Of a DNA stretch of 25,131 bases, positions 1 to 7,144 are shown piece after piece. Position 1 is the stretch's first letter; the number at the start of each line of letters is the position of its first letter. The notes beneath the pieces were generated by a model that saw nothing but the letters and a program-made list of their open reading frames with translations, made no database searches and was not told the origin of the DNA. This DNA comes from CALMJB01 sp963977945. GTDB lineage: Bacteria > Actinomycetota > Actinomycetes > Nanopelagicales > Nanopelagicaceae. The translations under genes were made by a program, and so were the position numbers. The DNA lies in NCBI GenBank assembly GCA_963977945.1, contig CAXBQO010000005.1, positions 1-25,131 of the forward strand. Direction: 5' to 3'.

Positions 1-2
1 AT

Positions 3-422
3 GTAGCCGACGCAATCAGCAAAGGTGCAAAACTAATTGTTGGTGGCAAACGTTCTAATTTAGGTGGGACTTTTTATGAACCCACCGTACTTGCCAACGT
101 TACTAACAATATGTTAGTCACCTATGAAGAGACATTTGGTCCAGTAGCCCCGGTGATTCCCTTTGAGAGCGACGACGAGGTCATCAAACTAGCCAATAGT
201 AGTCAATATGGATTGGCATCCTACTTTTATAGCCGTGACATTGGCCGCGTTTGGAAAGTGGCCGAAGCTCTAGAATTTGGTATGGTCGGTGTCAATACAG
301 GGCTGATTTCCAATGAAGTAGCACCCTTTGGCGGCGTTAAACAATCGGGCCTTGGTCGTGAGGGCAGCTCATGGGGTATTGATGAATACCTCGAGATGAA
401 ATACGTTTGTATGGGACTCTAA
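3..422 (+). CDS. gabD: NAD(P)-dependent succinate-semialdehyde dehydrogenase, C-terminal part
   Basis: This is the last 139 codons of an aldehyde dehydrogenase; the gene enters from the left edge with two bases of a preceding codon. Members oxidise succinate semialdehyde to succinate, or a related aldehyde, in the cytoplasm. Visible landmarks are the ALDH C-terminal signatures: EETFGPVAPV after the start of the visible part, the FNGLAS-equivalent YGLASYFYS, the VGVNTG stretch, and APFGGVKQSGLGREG, which is typical of the GabD class. The catalytic Cys and Glu lie upstream and are not in the window. It ends 25 bases before the convergent trmB. Base use and protein character differ from the actinobacterial genes to the right and look proteobacterial. 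The ALDH family is certain; the substrate is inferred from the C-terminal motif. Confidence 0.85.
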   Translation, partial: VADAISKGAKLIVGGKRSNLGGTFYEPTVLANVTNNMLVTYEETFGPVAPVIPFESDDEVIKLANSSQYGLASYFYSRDIGRVWKVAEALEFGMVGVNTGLISNEVAPFGGVKQSGLGREGSSWGIDEYLEMKYVCMGL

Positions 423-447
423 GTTTTTTGACTTTCAGTGATTGGGT

Positions 448-1242
448 CTATTGCTTTTTGTAAAGCAGGTCCCATACACCATGACCCAAGCGAATTCCAC
501 GATTCTCAAATTTTGTTGTCGGTCGATACTTGGGTCTATCAACAAATCCTAGATGCAAGCTCCTTAACTCCTCAGGCTTAAATTGGATTCCACCAATTCT
601 CTGATCTTCATCCACAATTTGGATTGCACTGAGCGTGACCTTCTGGGTTGATTGATTCTGTAGATTAGTTTGATGATTAAGAACTAACAACATTTGCTCA
701 GCATAATGATACCAGTCCGTTGCTAAATGAATATAGCCACCGGTCTTCAATCGTGATATCAATAATTGAACAAACTCATTTTGAATTAGTCGACGTTTAT
801 GATGCCGCATTTTGTGCCATGGATCGGGGAAGAAAATATGCACTCCATCCAATGAATTGAGTTCAATCATGGAGTTCAAAACTTCCACAGCGTCATGAGC
901 AATTAACCTCAAATTGGATAAATTGAGTTCGCCAATTCGTTTTAATAAAGCGCCAACCCCGGGCTCATGAACCTCGAGTCCTAAAAAAATATCACTGAAC
1001 CGTTCTTGCGCAATCAAGGCGGTTGTTTCACCCATTCCAAAACCAATCTCTAAGATCCGAGGGGAGTTTTGATAGCCCTGTTCAAATACTGACCAATCAA
1101 ATGGTGCTTCTTGATATGGTAATAAGAACTGAGAACCAAGATTAGTGATTGCTCGTTCTTGGGCTTTAGTCGTGCGGCCCGCTCTTTTGACAAAGGAGCG
1201 AATTCGTCGCACTTGCGCCTTGGGTGGCGCTAATTGATTCAT
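448..1242 (-). CDS. trmB: tRNA (guanine-N7-)-methyltransferase TrmB
   Basis: The enzyme transfers a methyl group from S-adenosylmethionine to N7 of G46 in tRNA. At 264 residues it is slightly longer than many TrmB proteins because of a basic N-terminal extension. The SAM-binding loop EIGFGMGE is at residues 65-72. The family signature FFPDPWHKMRHHKRR is at about 137-151, followed by LATDW and, near the C-terminus, the conserved TKFENRGIRLGHG. The ATG at 1240-1242 lies 10 bases after the stop of an epimerase fragment on the same strand, suggesting an operon in the donor genome. It belongs to the proteobacterial-looking block at the left end, not to the actinobacterial chromosome that follows. 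Confidence 0.93.
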   Translation of the reverse strand: MNQLAPPKAQVRRIRSFVKRAGRTTKAQERAITNLGSQFLLPYQEAPFDWSVFEQGYQNSPRILEIGFGMGETTALIAQERFSDIFLGLEVHEPGVGALLKRIGELNLSNLRLIAHDAVEVLNSMIELNSLDGVHIFFPDPWHKMRHHKRRLIQNEFVQLLISRLKTGGYIHLATDWYHYAEQMLLVLNHQTNLQNQSTQKVTLSAIQIVDEDQRIGGIQFKPEELRSLHLGFVDRPKYRPTTKFENRGIRLGHGVWDLLYKKQ

Positions 1243-1252
1243 GAGTCTTAGT

Positions 1253-1414
1253 TTAGTTTAAGAGCTTTTTAAAGTAAGCGATTGTTTCTTTCAGCCCATC
1301 TTCCAGTTTTACTTTGGGCTCCCAAGCTAATTTTGCTTTGGCAAGGGTGATATCGGGTTGGCGTTGCTTGGGATCATCGGACGGTAAGGGTTGATAAATA
1401 ATCTTGGATTTACT
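1253..1414 (-). pseudogene. C-terminal fragment of UDP-glucuronate decarboxylase-like NAD-dependent epimerase
   Basis: Reading the minus strand back from a TAA at 1253-1255 gives about 53 residues with no start codon. They include PLPSDDPKQRQPDITLAKAK, LAWEPKVKLEDGLKETI and AYFKKLLN. This is the characteristic tail of extended short-chain dehydrogenases of the UDP-glucuronate decarboxylase (UDP-xylose synthase) and dTDP-glucose dehydratase type. The preceding residues SKSKIIYQ also fit that family, so homology seems to extend to about 1414. Beyond that point the DNA belongs to a plus-strand penicillin-binding protein gene, so the N-terminal ~260 residues are absent. The fragment ends 10 bases upstream of trmB. 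The family call is from recognition of the tail only. Confidence 0.75.
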
Positions 1415-2539
1415 GACGAACAATTATTAATCGGTGGTTATGTAATCAAAACAACTTTAGACAAAGATGCACAACAAGCAGCAGTTGACGCAGTTGATAA
1501 ACAAGCGCCGGCGAAAGCGCCAGAAAATTTACACATTGGTTTGGTGGCGATACGTCCAGGTACTGGCGAAATACTTGCGATGTATGGTGGAAAAGATTAT
1601 TTAAAGTATCAATTTAATGCTGCCACTCAAGGAATAACTTCAGCCGGATCATCTTTCAAACCATTTGCACTAATTGCAGCACTAGAACAAGGAGTTCCAC
1701 TTACATCTATTTGGAATGGCGACTCACCAAAAGTTTATGACGACGGTTTAGGTCGACCATATGAAGTTAATAATTATGGCGATGAAAAGTGGGGTGACAT
1801 TTCATTATTAAACGCGACTATTCACTCGGTAAATACAGTTTATGTTCCACTTGGTATGAAAGTTGGTTTAGATAAAGTAGTTGATGTAGCAAGGCGAGCT
1901 GGAATTCCAGAAAATGTTGAAATGGTTGCCGCACCTTCGGTATCACTTGGTGTTGCAAGTCCACACGTAATTGATTTGGCTGCCTCGTATGCCACTTTTG
2001 CAGCCCAAGGAATTTATGCCAAACCATTCATAATTAGCGAAGTAAAAGGTGCCAACAAAGGAATTTTGTATCAAGGAAAAATTCAAGCGCAAGAAGTATT
2101 TAATAAAGATGTAATGGCAGATTTAACTTATGCGTTACAACAAGTAACCATTAGTGGAACAGGTGCAGTAGTTCGAGGAATCATGCCAAATAGACCAGCG
2201 GCTGGAAAAACTGGAACTTCAAATGACAACGCGTCTGCTTGGTTTAATGGTTACACACCACAAATGGCAGCTTCTGTTTCTTTTTATCGCGATGATGCAA
2301 CTCAATCTTTAAATGGAATTGGTGGTTTGACTTCAGTTACCGGTGGATCTTTCCCGGCAAGAATTTGGGCAACATTTGCCGCCACTTATTTAAAAAATCA
2401 ACCAGTTGCAGATTTTCCAAGTCCAGTAAATATTGGCGGAACAGCACCGGTAGATTTACGAAATTCTGTGCCAACACTTCCACTTGATTCGGTTTTAAAT
2501 ACTCCTTCACCGAAACCTTCTAAGACAAAAAATAGATAA
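1391..2539 (+). CDS. Class A penicillin-binding protein, transpeptidase half (5'-truncated)
   Basis: This encodes the C-terminal half of a bifunctional peptidoglycan synthase that cross-links peptide stems outside the membrane. Counting from the TTG at 1391, the three transpeptidase motifs are present: SSFK (residues 87-90, S87 being the acyl-enzyme serine), SVN (146-148) and KTGT (273-276). The stretch GGYVIKTTLD near the start is the usual linker entering the transpeptidase domain. The membrane anchor and glycosyltransferase domain, normally 250 or more residues, are missing because the gene is cut at the junction near 1400. The TTG is therefore probably not a real start, and the first three codons may belong to the other side. 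In Mycobacterium ponA1 lies just upstream of rpsF, which matches this position. The tail is Pro/Ser/Lys-rich, as usual for the family. Confidence 0.88.
   Translation: MINNLGFTDEQLLIGGYVIKTTLDKDAQQAAVDAVDKQAPAKAPENLHIGLVAIRPGTGEILAMYGGKDYLKYQFNAATQGITSAGSSFKPFALIAALEQGVPLTSIWNGDSPKVYDDGLGRPYEVNNYGDEKWGDISLLNATIHSVNTVYVPLGMKVGLDKVVDVARRAGIPENVEMVAAPSVSLGVASPHVIDLAASYATFAAQGIYAKPFIISEVKGANKGILYQGKIQAQEVFNKDVMADLTYALQQVTISGTGAVVRGIMPNRPAAGKTGTSNDNASAWFNGYTPQMAASVSFYRDDATQSLNGIGGLTSVTGGSFPARIWATFAATYLKNQPVADFPSPVNIGGTAPVDLRNSVPTLPLDSVLNTPSPKPSKTKNR
1398..1414. other. Probable chimeric junction between two genomes
   Basis: Two unrelated genes on opposite strands are truncated at this point. On the minus strand bases 1400-1414 read as SKSKI of the epimerase; on the plus strand the same bases read as NLGFT of the penicillin-binding protein. 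The plus frame meets a TAA at 1385-1387 just outside. Both readings look native, so the join probably sits in about 15 bases of sequence common to both parents. The cause (amplification chimera, misassembly or real recombination) cannot be decided from sequence alone. Confidence 0.7.
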
Positions 2540-2545
2540 AGTTAT

Positions 2546-3118
2546 TTACTTAAATAAATTTTTTTCTATAAGTTCAGAAATTATGTGATAAGCAAGGATA
2601 TGCATTTCTTGGATATACTGAGTATTGGAAGAAGGTATGCAAATTGAATAATCAGATAGATTCTTCATCTTCCCACCTTGCCCTAATAAAGAGATAGTTT
2701 TCATTTTTTTTGATTTGGCTTCTTCCAATGCGAGTAAACAATTTTTACTATTACCGCTAGTTGATAAAGCAACTAAACAGTCACCTTCAGATCCGAGTGC
2801 ATTTACTTGACGAGCAAAAACTCCTTCAAAACCAAAATCATTTGAAAAAGCGGTCAAAATTGACGAATCTGTTGTTAGTGCAATTGCAGGAAGTCCGCGA
2901 CGTTTAATATCTTTTGAAAAAGAACTTACTAACTCTGCTGCAAAATGTTGTGCATCTGCCGCACTTCCGCCGTTACCGCAAATTAAGATCTTCTTTCCAG
3001 ATTTAAGAGTTTCTGTAAGGGTATTTGCTACTTCGATAATCTGGTCTTGACATTCAATCAAAGTTTTTGAAGTGACTGAAAGATGTTCTTTAAATCTATT
3101 ATTGATTAATTCGCTCAT
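2546..3118 (-). CDS. gmhA: Sedoheptulose-7-phosphate isomerase (SIS domain)
   Basis: The enzyme converts sedoheptulose 7-phosphate to D-glycero-D-manno-heptose 7-phosphate, the first step to nucleotide-activated heptose. The 190-residue length is normal. The SIS phosphosugar loop GNGGSAAD is at residues 48-55, and a second phosphate-binding segment STSGNS is at 119-124. Candidate metal ligands match GmhA: H58 and E62 in AQHFAAEL, Q170, and H178. Its ATG overlaps the stop of the upstream gmhB by 4 bases, so the two are translationally coupled. The neighbours are PBP (convergent, 6 bases away) and the rpsF operon (divergent from gmhB). The product may be used for a surface glycan, but no glycosyltransferase or heptose nucleotidyltransferase is in the window. 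Confidence 0.88.
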   Translation of the reverse strand: MSELINNRFKEHLSVTSKTLIECQDQIIEVANTLTETLKSGKKILICGNGGSAADAQHFAAELVSSFSKDIKRRGLPAIALTTDSSILTAFSNDFGFEGVFARQVNALGSEGDCLVALSTSGNSKNCLLALEEAKSKKMKTISLLGQGGKMKNLSDYSICIPSSNTQYIQEMHILAYHIISELIEKNLFK

Positions 3119-3654
3119 GCCACAAGTTTACCGATTATGTTCATTTGAAAATCTCGCCAGTCTCTCGCAAACTCAACCGAAGACACATTACTTGTTACTC
3201 TACTTGAGATATTTATAGGTTTTATTCCCAAATTGACGGCAAACTCTATATCTACCAATTTATCTCCGACCATAAATGTTCTATTTAAATCAGGTTTTAA
3301 TTCATTTATTAGCAATTTCCCTAAATAGGGCTTTGGTTTTCGGCATTGGCAATTTTCTTCGGGTGTATGAGGGCACATTTTTACAGATTCAATTGAAATA
3401 TCTCGGGCTAAGAATTCTTCTAATATAAAGTTGTTAACTTTATTAACCTGTTCCAGAGTCGCAAGTCCTCTTCCGATAGCAGATTGATTGGTCACGATAG
3501 CTAACTTGTAATTTTTTTGAATCAGCGCTTTTAAAGCTTCAAAAACCCCATCCATAAATTCAACTTGTTCAACCTGATTCAAATAGGGAACATGTTTAAT
3601 TAGTGTCCCATCGCGATCTAACATAATTAAACCCGTGGCTTCAGAATTCACCAT
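3115..3654 (-). CDS. gmhB: D-glycero-D-manno-heptose 1,7-bisphosphate 7-phosphatase (HAD family)
   Basis: This HAD phosphatase removes the 7-phosphate from heptose 1,7-bisphosphate; a related histidinol-phosphate phosphatase activity is the main alternative. The catalytic motif LDRDGTL carries D13 (nucleophile) and D15, followed by VTNQS at about 54-58. A GmhB-type zinc loop has C94, H96, C102 and C104 in CPHTPEENCQCRKPKP, and a late acidic motif is VGDKLVDIEFA. At 179 residues it is the usual size. The 4-base overlap with gmhA supports the heptose assignment over histidine synthesis. An internal ATG at residue 11, directly before the DxD motif, is a less likely start. The promoter must lie in the 150-base region shared with the divergent rpsF operon. 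Confidence 0.85.
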   Translation of the reverse strand: MVNSEATGLIMLDRDGTLIKHVPYLNQVEQVEFMDGVFEALKALIQKNYKLAIVTNQSAIGRGLATLEQVNKVNNFILEEFLARDISIESVKMCPHTPEENCQCRKPKPYLGKLLINELKPDLNRTFMVGDKLVDIEFAVNLGIKPINISSRVTSNVSSVEFARDWRDFQMNIIGKLVA

Positions 3655-3739
3655 TAGATGATAAACCTATCTAGTTTTTCCACACAGATTTGTGCTTAAT
3701 TTTTCATTGTCGGTCTCGTTGGTTAAAGTTTGCGCCTCA

Positions 3740-3789
3740 GACCTAAAAAATCTGAACACCTGTTGCGGAAACTCCGCAACCGCTTAGTC
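3740..3789 (+). promoter_or_regulatory. Candidate S6:S18-binding leader of the rpsF operon
   Basis: A perfect 8-base-pair hairpin (3762-3769 with 3773-3780, loop AAC) lies 15 bases before the ribosome-binding site AAGGTGG of rpsF. It is enclosed by a weaker outer helix (GA-C-CTAA at 3740-3746 with TTAGTC at 3784-3789). Between the helices is an asymmetric loop with TGAACACC on the 5' side and CCG at 3780-3782 on the 3' side. In known bacterial rpsF leaders the S6:S18 complex binds a CCG presented in such a loop, giving autogenous control. The hairpin is followed by no T-run, so it is not a terminator. The match to the consensus is from memory. Confidence 0.5.
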
Positions 3790-3804
3790 CAAAGGTGGTT
3801 TTAA

Positions 3805-4089
3805 ATGCGTCGTTATGAACTCATGGTCATTCTTGATCCTGATCTCGAAGAACGTACTGTGGCACCAAGCCTTGAAACTTATTTAAAGATAATCAAGGAC
3901 AGTGGTGGCAAAGTCGATAAGTTAGATATCTGGGGTCGTCGCAGAATGACTTTTGAAATAAATAAAAAAGGTGAAGGCATTTACGCAGTTGTTGACATGC
4001 ACTGCGAACCTGCCGCAATTAAAGAGTTGGATCGTCAACTTAATTTAAATGAATCGGTATTGCGCACCAAAGTAGTTCGTCCCGCATAA
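3805..4089 (+). CDS. rpsF: 30S ribosomal protein S6
   Basis: S6 binds S18 on the platform of the small ribosomal subunit. The 94-residue protein begins MRRYELMVILDPDLEE, the standard S6 N-terminus, and has the conserved WGRRRMTFEINKKGEG segment in the middle. A good ribosome-binding site (AAGGTGG) precedes the ATG by several bases. It is the first gene of the rpsF-ssb-rpsR-rplI operon, 43 bases ahead of ssb, and sits behind a structured leader likely used for feedback control by S6:S18. Confidence 0.97.
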   Translation: MRRYELMVILDPDLEERTVAPSLETYLKIIKDSGGKVDKLDIWGRRRMTFEINKKGEGIYAVVDMHCEPAAIKELDRQLNLNESVLRTKVVRPA

Positions 4090-4132
4090 AAGCAACAACA
4101 AGCATCTAAAGTAGAAACGAAAGGGAAACAAC

Positions 4133-4627
4133 ATGGCAGCAGGAGATACCAATATCACGATGATCGGTAATTTAGTTAGCGATCCAGAATTAAGATTCAC
4201 GCCATCTGGAGCGGCGGTAGCAAAGTTCACCGTAGCATCGACACCAAGATATTTAGATAAGAACACAAATGAATGGAAAGATGGCGACAGCCTTTTCCTT
4301 CAATGCCAAATTTGGCGACAAGCAGCTGAGAATGTTGCAGAATCATTGACACGTGGAATGAGAGTTATTGTTTCTGGTCGATTGAAGCAACGTTCATATG
4401 AAACTAAAGAAGGTGAAAAGCGCACTGTTTTTGAAGTTGAGGTTGACGAAGTTGGCCCATCACTTAGAAACGCAACTGCGAAGGTAACTAAAACCACCAA
4501 ACAAGGTGCAGCAAGTTACACACCTCAAAGTTCAGAGTCCACGACTTCAACTGAAGATCCATGGACAGCAACACCAGTCGGCGGTGGATGGTCCACCTCT
4601 GGCAGCGAGGATCAACCTCCGTTTTAA
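4133..4627 (+). CDS. ssb: Single-stranded DNA-binding protein
   Basis: The protein coats single-stranded DNA in replication and repair. The OB fold covers about residues 5-112, with the typical MIGNLVSDPELRFTPSG opening, a W-containing FLQCQIWRQAAENV strand, and the SGRLKQRSYETKEGEKR loop. The remaining ~50 residues are a low-complexity Ser/Thr/Gly linker ending GSEDQPPF, an acidic tip with the C-terminal Pro-Pro-Phe that recruits partner proteins. The 164-residue length is normal for actinobacteria. It sits between rpsF and rpsR as in most bacteria, with AAAGGGAAACA as ribosome-binding region. Confidence 0.96.
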   Translation: MAAGDTNITMIGNLVSDPELRFTPSGAAVAKFTVASTPRYLDKNTNEWKDGDSLFLQCQIWRQAAENVAESLTRGMRVIVSGRLKQRSYETKEGEKRTVFEVEVDEVGPSLRNATAKVTKTTKQGAASYTPQSSESTTSTEDPWTATPVGGGWSTSGSEDQPPF

Positions 4628-4637
4628 ATAAACCATT

Positions 4638-4653
4638 CCGATTTAAAAATCGG
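4638..4653 (+). other. Short hairpin between ssb and rpsR
   Basis: CCGATTTAAAAATCGG is a perfect inverted repeat (six or seven pairs around an AT-rich centre) in the 70-base ssb-rpsR gap. No T-run follows, so termination is unlikely. It may be an RNA-processing or stability element separating the ssb and ribosomal-protein cistrons. The function is a guess. Confidence 0.4.
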
Positions 4654-4697
4654 GCATCCAAATTAATTAAAACAAATTAAAAAAAGGGAGCACCAAA

Positions 4698-4985
4698 GTG
4701 GGAGCAAGAAGTAACAGAACGCTTCGCGAAAAACCGAAGCAATCTAAAGCTGCACAAGCGGCTTTGAAAAAGTTTAAGAAAAAGCCATGTTCAATGTGCC
4801 GTGACAAAGTGAGTTATGTCGATTACAAAGATGTAGCGCTACTTCGCAAATACATTTCAGATCGCGGCAAAATCAGATCACGTCGCATCACCGGCGCGTG
4901 TATTCAACATCAACGCCAAGTGGCATCCGCAGTTAAAAACAGTCGAGAGATGGCGCTGTTGCCATACACCTCGACCGCGAGATAA
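4698..4985 (+). CDS. rpsR: 30S ribosomal protein S18
   Basis: S18 is the partner of S6 on the 30S platform. The 95-residue protein has a basic N-terminal tail, then KKPCSMCRDKVSYVDYKDV with C31 and C34, the LLRKYISDRGKIRSRRITGAC core with a further Cys, and HQRQVASAVKNSREMALLPY, which is diagnostic for S18. The Cys pattern suggests the zinc-binding form. The start is a GTG preceded by a strong AAAAAGGGAG, so the long N-terminus is probably real although a few residues longer than average. It ends 11 bases before rplI. Confidence 0.95.
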   Translation: MGARSNRTLREKPKQSKAAQAALKKFKKKPCSMCRDKVSYVDYKDVALLRKYISDRGKIRSRRITGACIQHQRQVASAVKNSREMALLPYTSTAR

Positions 4986-4996
4986 GCGGGTTAAAG

Positions 4997-5443
4997 ATGA
5001 AATTAATACTTACTAAAGAGGTAACTGGCTTAGGAAAAGCTGGTGATGTTGTAAATGTAAAAGATGGTTATGCCCGCAATTATTTATTGCCACGTGGCAA
5101 TGCGATTTTGTGGAGCAAAGGTGGCGAAGGACAAATCGAAGGAATTCGTCGGGCGAGAAAAGCCCGTGAAGTTCGCGATCTTTCACACGCGCAAGAGATC
5201 AAGCAAAAGTTAGAAGCTAATGATGTAACTGTGAAAGTTAAAGTGGGTTCAACTGGTTCATTATTCGGTTCAGTAACTGATAAAGATTTAGTTGCTGCAA
5301 TCAAGAGTGCGACCGGAGAAACTGTTGATCGTCATCGCATCAAGCTTTCCAAACACATTAAAAAACTTGGTCGTTACACCGTGCGGGTTTCATTAACTTC
5401 GCAAGTAACTGCAAATGTCTCGGTAGTGGTGGTCGCTCAATAG
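4997..5443 (+). CDS. rplI: 50S ribosomal protein L9
   Basis: L9 binds 23S rRNA at the base of the L1 stalk. The N-terminal domain MKLILTKEVTGLGKAGDVV followed by VKDGYARNYLLPRG is the L9 signature. A helical connector runs to about residue 80, and the C-terminal domain contains KVKVGSTGSLFGSVTDKDLV. The length of 148 residues is standard. It closes the rpsF operon; a hairpin terminator lies about 65 bases downstream. Confidence 0.97.
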   Translation: MKLILTKEVTGLGKAGDVVNVKDGYARNYLLPRGNAILWSKGGEGQIEGIRRARKAREVRDLSHAQEIKQKLEANDVTVKVKVGSTGSLFGSVTDKDLVAAIKSATGETVDRHRIKLSKHIKKLGRYTVRVSLTSQVTANVSVVVVAQ

Positions 5444-5509
5444 TTATCCACTTTTTACCCACAAGTGAATCCACCGTTTTACCGCGGTAATTCGCAAGTA
5501 GTCCACAGA

Positions 5510-5554
5510 AGAGGGGCAATCAGACTCAAATAGGGTCAGATTGCTCCTCTTTTT
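5510..5554 (+). terminator. Rho-independent terminator of the rpsF-rplI operon
   Basis: AGAGGGGCAATCAGAC (5510-5525) pairs with GTCAGATTGCTCCTCT (5535-5550). This gives a stem of about 16 positions with one G-U pair and one A-A mismatch, a short loop, and a run of T at 5550-5554. It lies in the 290-base gap between rplI and dnaB. The same gap also holds a TTACCGCGGTAA palindrome (5479-5490) and a candidate dnaB promoter. Confidence 0.85.
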
Positions 5555-5643
5555 AGTTGTAGGTTTTCGCCAGTTCAAAATCCCCGCAATTTCCCCTCGC
5601 AAGCTTCCTAAAAAACTTCCCGACTTCTGCGATCTTCCTAATT

Positions 5644-5672
5644 TTTACAGTATTTATTGCTTTGATTATTTT
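5644..5672 (+). promoter_or_regulatory. Candidate dnaB promoter
   Basis: TTTACA (5644-5649) and TATTTT (5667-5672) are separated by 17 bases downstream of the rplI terminator. This would give a leader of roughly 55 bases with a GGAAGGA ribosome-binding site before the dnaB ATG. The region is AT-rich, so chance matches are likely. Confidence 0.35.
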
Positions 5673-5733
5673 TTACGGTTTTCGTGTTTTGTTCGGTGGT
5701 TTTAGTGTCAGTGGTTGACGGAAGGATTAACTC

Positions 5734-7137
5734 ATGAGCATCGCAGAGTTCCCCCAGCCAACTTCAAATAGAGGCAATTCAAACTCAGTTGAATTTGAAC
5801 GCACTCCGCCACAAGATGTAATTGCCGAACAATCTGTTTTAGGCGGCATGCTGTTATCTAAAGATGCAATCGGTGATGTAATTGAGATTTTGCGTGAGCG
5901 AGATTTTTATCGACCAGCTCACGAACTTATTTATAACGCAATCATCGAACTTTATGGTCGTGGTGAACCAGCAGATCCAGTTACAGTCGCAGCTGAATTA
6001 ACAAAACGTGGTGACATTGCAAGAGCGGGTGGTGCTCCATATCTACACACGTTAATTTCTTCGGTTCCAACCGCAGCAAATGCTTCTTACTATGCAAAAT
6101 TAATTCGCGAAAAAGCAATCTTAAGAAGATTAGTAGAGGCTGGAACCAAAATTGTTCAACTTGGTTACAACATTGAAAGCGAAGTTGATGAGGTTGTAGA
6201 TCAAGCACAGGCTGAGATTTATCAAGTTACCGAAAGAAGAACAAGCGAAGATTACATACAACTTGCTCAACTTCTTCCAGATGCATTAGATGAAATTGAA
6301 AAGATTTCAAAAGGTGTTGTTGGTGAAGGTGTTAAAACTGGGTTTAAAGATTTAGATTCGCTAACAAATGGTTTGCATCCTGGAAACATGGTGGTACTTG
6401 CGGCTCGTCCTGCTGTTGGTAAATCAACATTAGGTTTAGACATTGCGCGAAATGCTGCAATTAGAGATTCTGCAACCTCTGCCATTTTTTCTCTTGAAAT
6501 GTCCCGCAGTGAAATAACTATGCGCATGCTTTCTGCTGAAGCGCGAATTCCATTAACAAGTATTAGAAGCGGATCACTAACCGATGAAGAGTGGGCAAGA
6601 CTTGCTCGCCGTATGGGCGAAATTTCCCAAGCACCTTTGTTTATTGACGATTCACCAAACCTCTCAATAATGGAGATCAGAGCAAAAGCCAGAAGATTAA
6701 AACAGCGACACAATTTGAAATTGATTGTGATTGATTATCTCCAACTTATGACAAGTGGTCGTAAGGTAGAAAATCGCCAACAAGAGGTTTCTGAATTTTC
6801 ACGTCAATTAAAGTTATTGGCGAAAGAGTTAGATATTCCTGTTGTCGCAATTTCGCAGTTAAATCGTTCGCCAGAGCAACGATCTGATAAAAAGCCAATG
6901 CTTTCTGACCTGCGCGAATCAGGTTCAATCGAGCAAGATGCCGACGTAGTTATTTTGTTGCACCGCGAAGATATGTATGACATTAATTCCAGATCTGGTG
7001 AAGCCGATCTAATTGTCGCAAAACATCGAAATGGACCAACCCGCACAGTTACCGTTGCATCGCAACTACATTTATCAAGGTTTGCTGATATGGCGCCAAG
7101 CTTTACTTCACGCGAAAGTTATCCTAAGGACAATTAA
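5734..7137 (+). CDS. dnaB: Replicative DNA helicase DnaB
   Basis: DnaB is the hexameric helicase that unwinds DNA ahead of the replisome. Of 467 residues, about 25-130 form the N-terminal primase-interacting domain (PPQDVIAEQSVLGGML). The RecA-like ATPase has Walker A ARPAVGKST at 224-232, the SLEMSR segment at 253-258, Walker B LIVIDY at 330-335, and a conserved LSDLRESGSIEQDADVV at about 390-406. There is no intein, although actinobacterial dnaB genes often carry one. The position after rplI, in its own transcription unit, matches other actinobacteria. The ATG follows GGAAGGA at good spacing. Confidence 0.97.
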   Translation: MSIAEFPQPTSNRGNSNSVEFERTPPQDVIAEQSVLGGMLLSKDAIGDVIEILRERDFYRPAHELIYNAIIELYGRGEPADPVTVAAELTKRGDIARAGGAPYLHTLISSVPTAANASYYAKLIREKAILRRLVEAGTKIVQLGYNIESEVDEVVDQAQAEIYQVTERRTSEDYIQLAQLLPDALDEIEKISKGVVGEGVKTGFKDLDSLTNGLHPGNMVVLAARPAVGKSTLGLDIARNAAIRDSATSAIFSLEMSRSEITMRMLSAEARIPLTSIRSGSLTDEEWARLARRMGEISQAPLFIDDSPNLSIMEIRAKARRLKQRHNLKLIVIDYLQLMTSGRKVENRQQEVSEFSRQLKLLAKELDIPVVAISQLNRSPEQRSDKKPMLSDLRESGSIEQDADVVILLHREDMYDINSRSGEADLIVAKHRNGPTRTVTVASQLHLSRFADMAPSFTSRESYPKDN

Positions 7138-7144
7138 TTATTAA

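Noticed and set aside
5604..5638. Three CTTCC copies upstream of dnaB
   Set aside because: The copies are short, unevenly spaced and in a pyrimidine-rich gap; nothing distinguishes them from chance.
5715..5720. TTGACG as a -35 box just before dnaB
   Set aside because: It lies too close to the ATG to leave room for a -10 box and overlaps the ribosome-binding region.
6267..6713. 148-codon minus-strand reading frame inside dnaB
   Set aside because: It is a shadow of the DnaB ATPase domain with no recognisable motif or ribosome-binding site.
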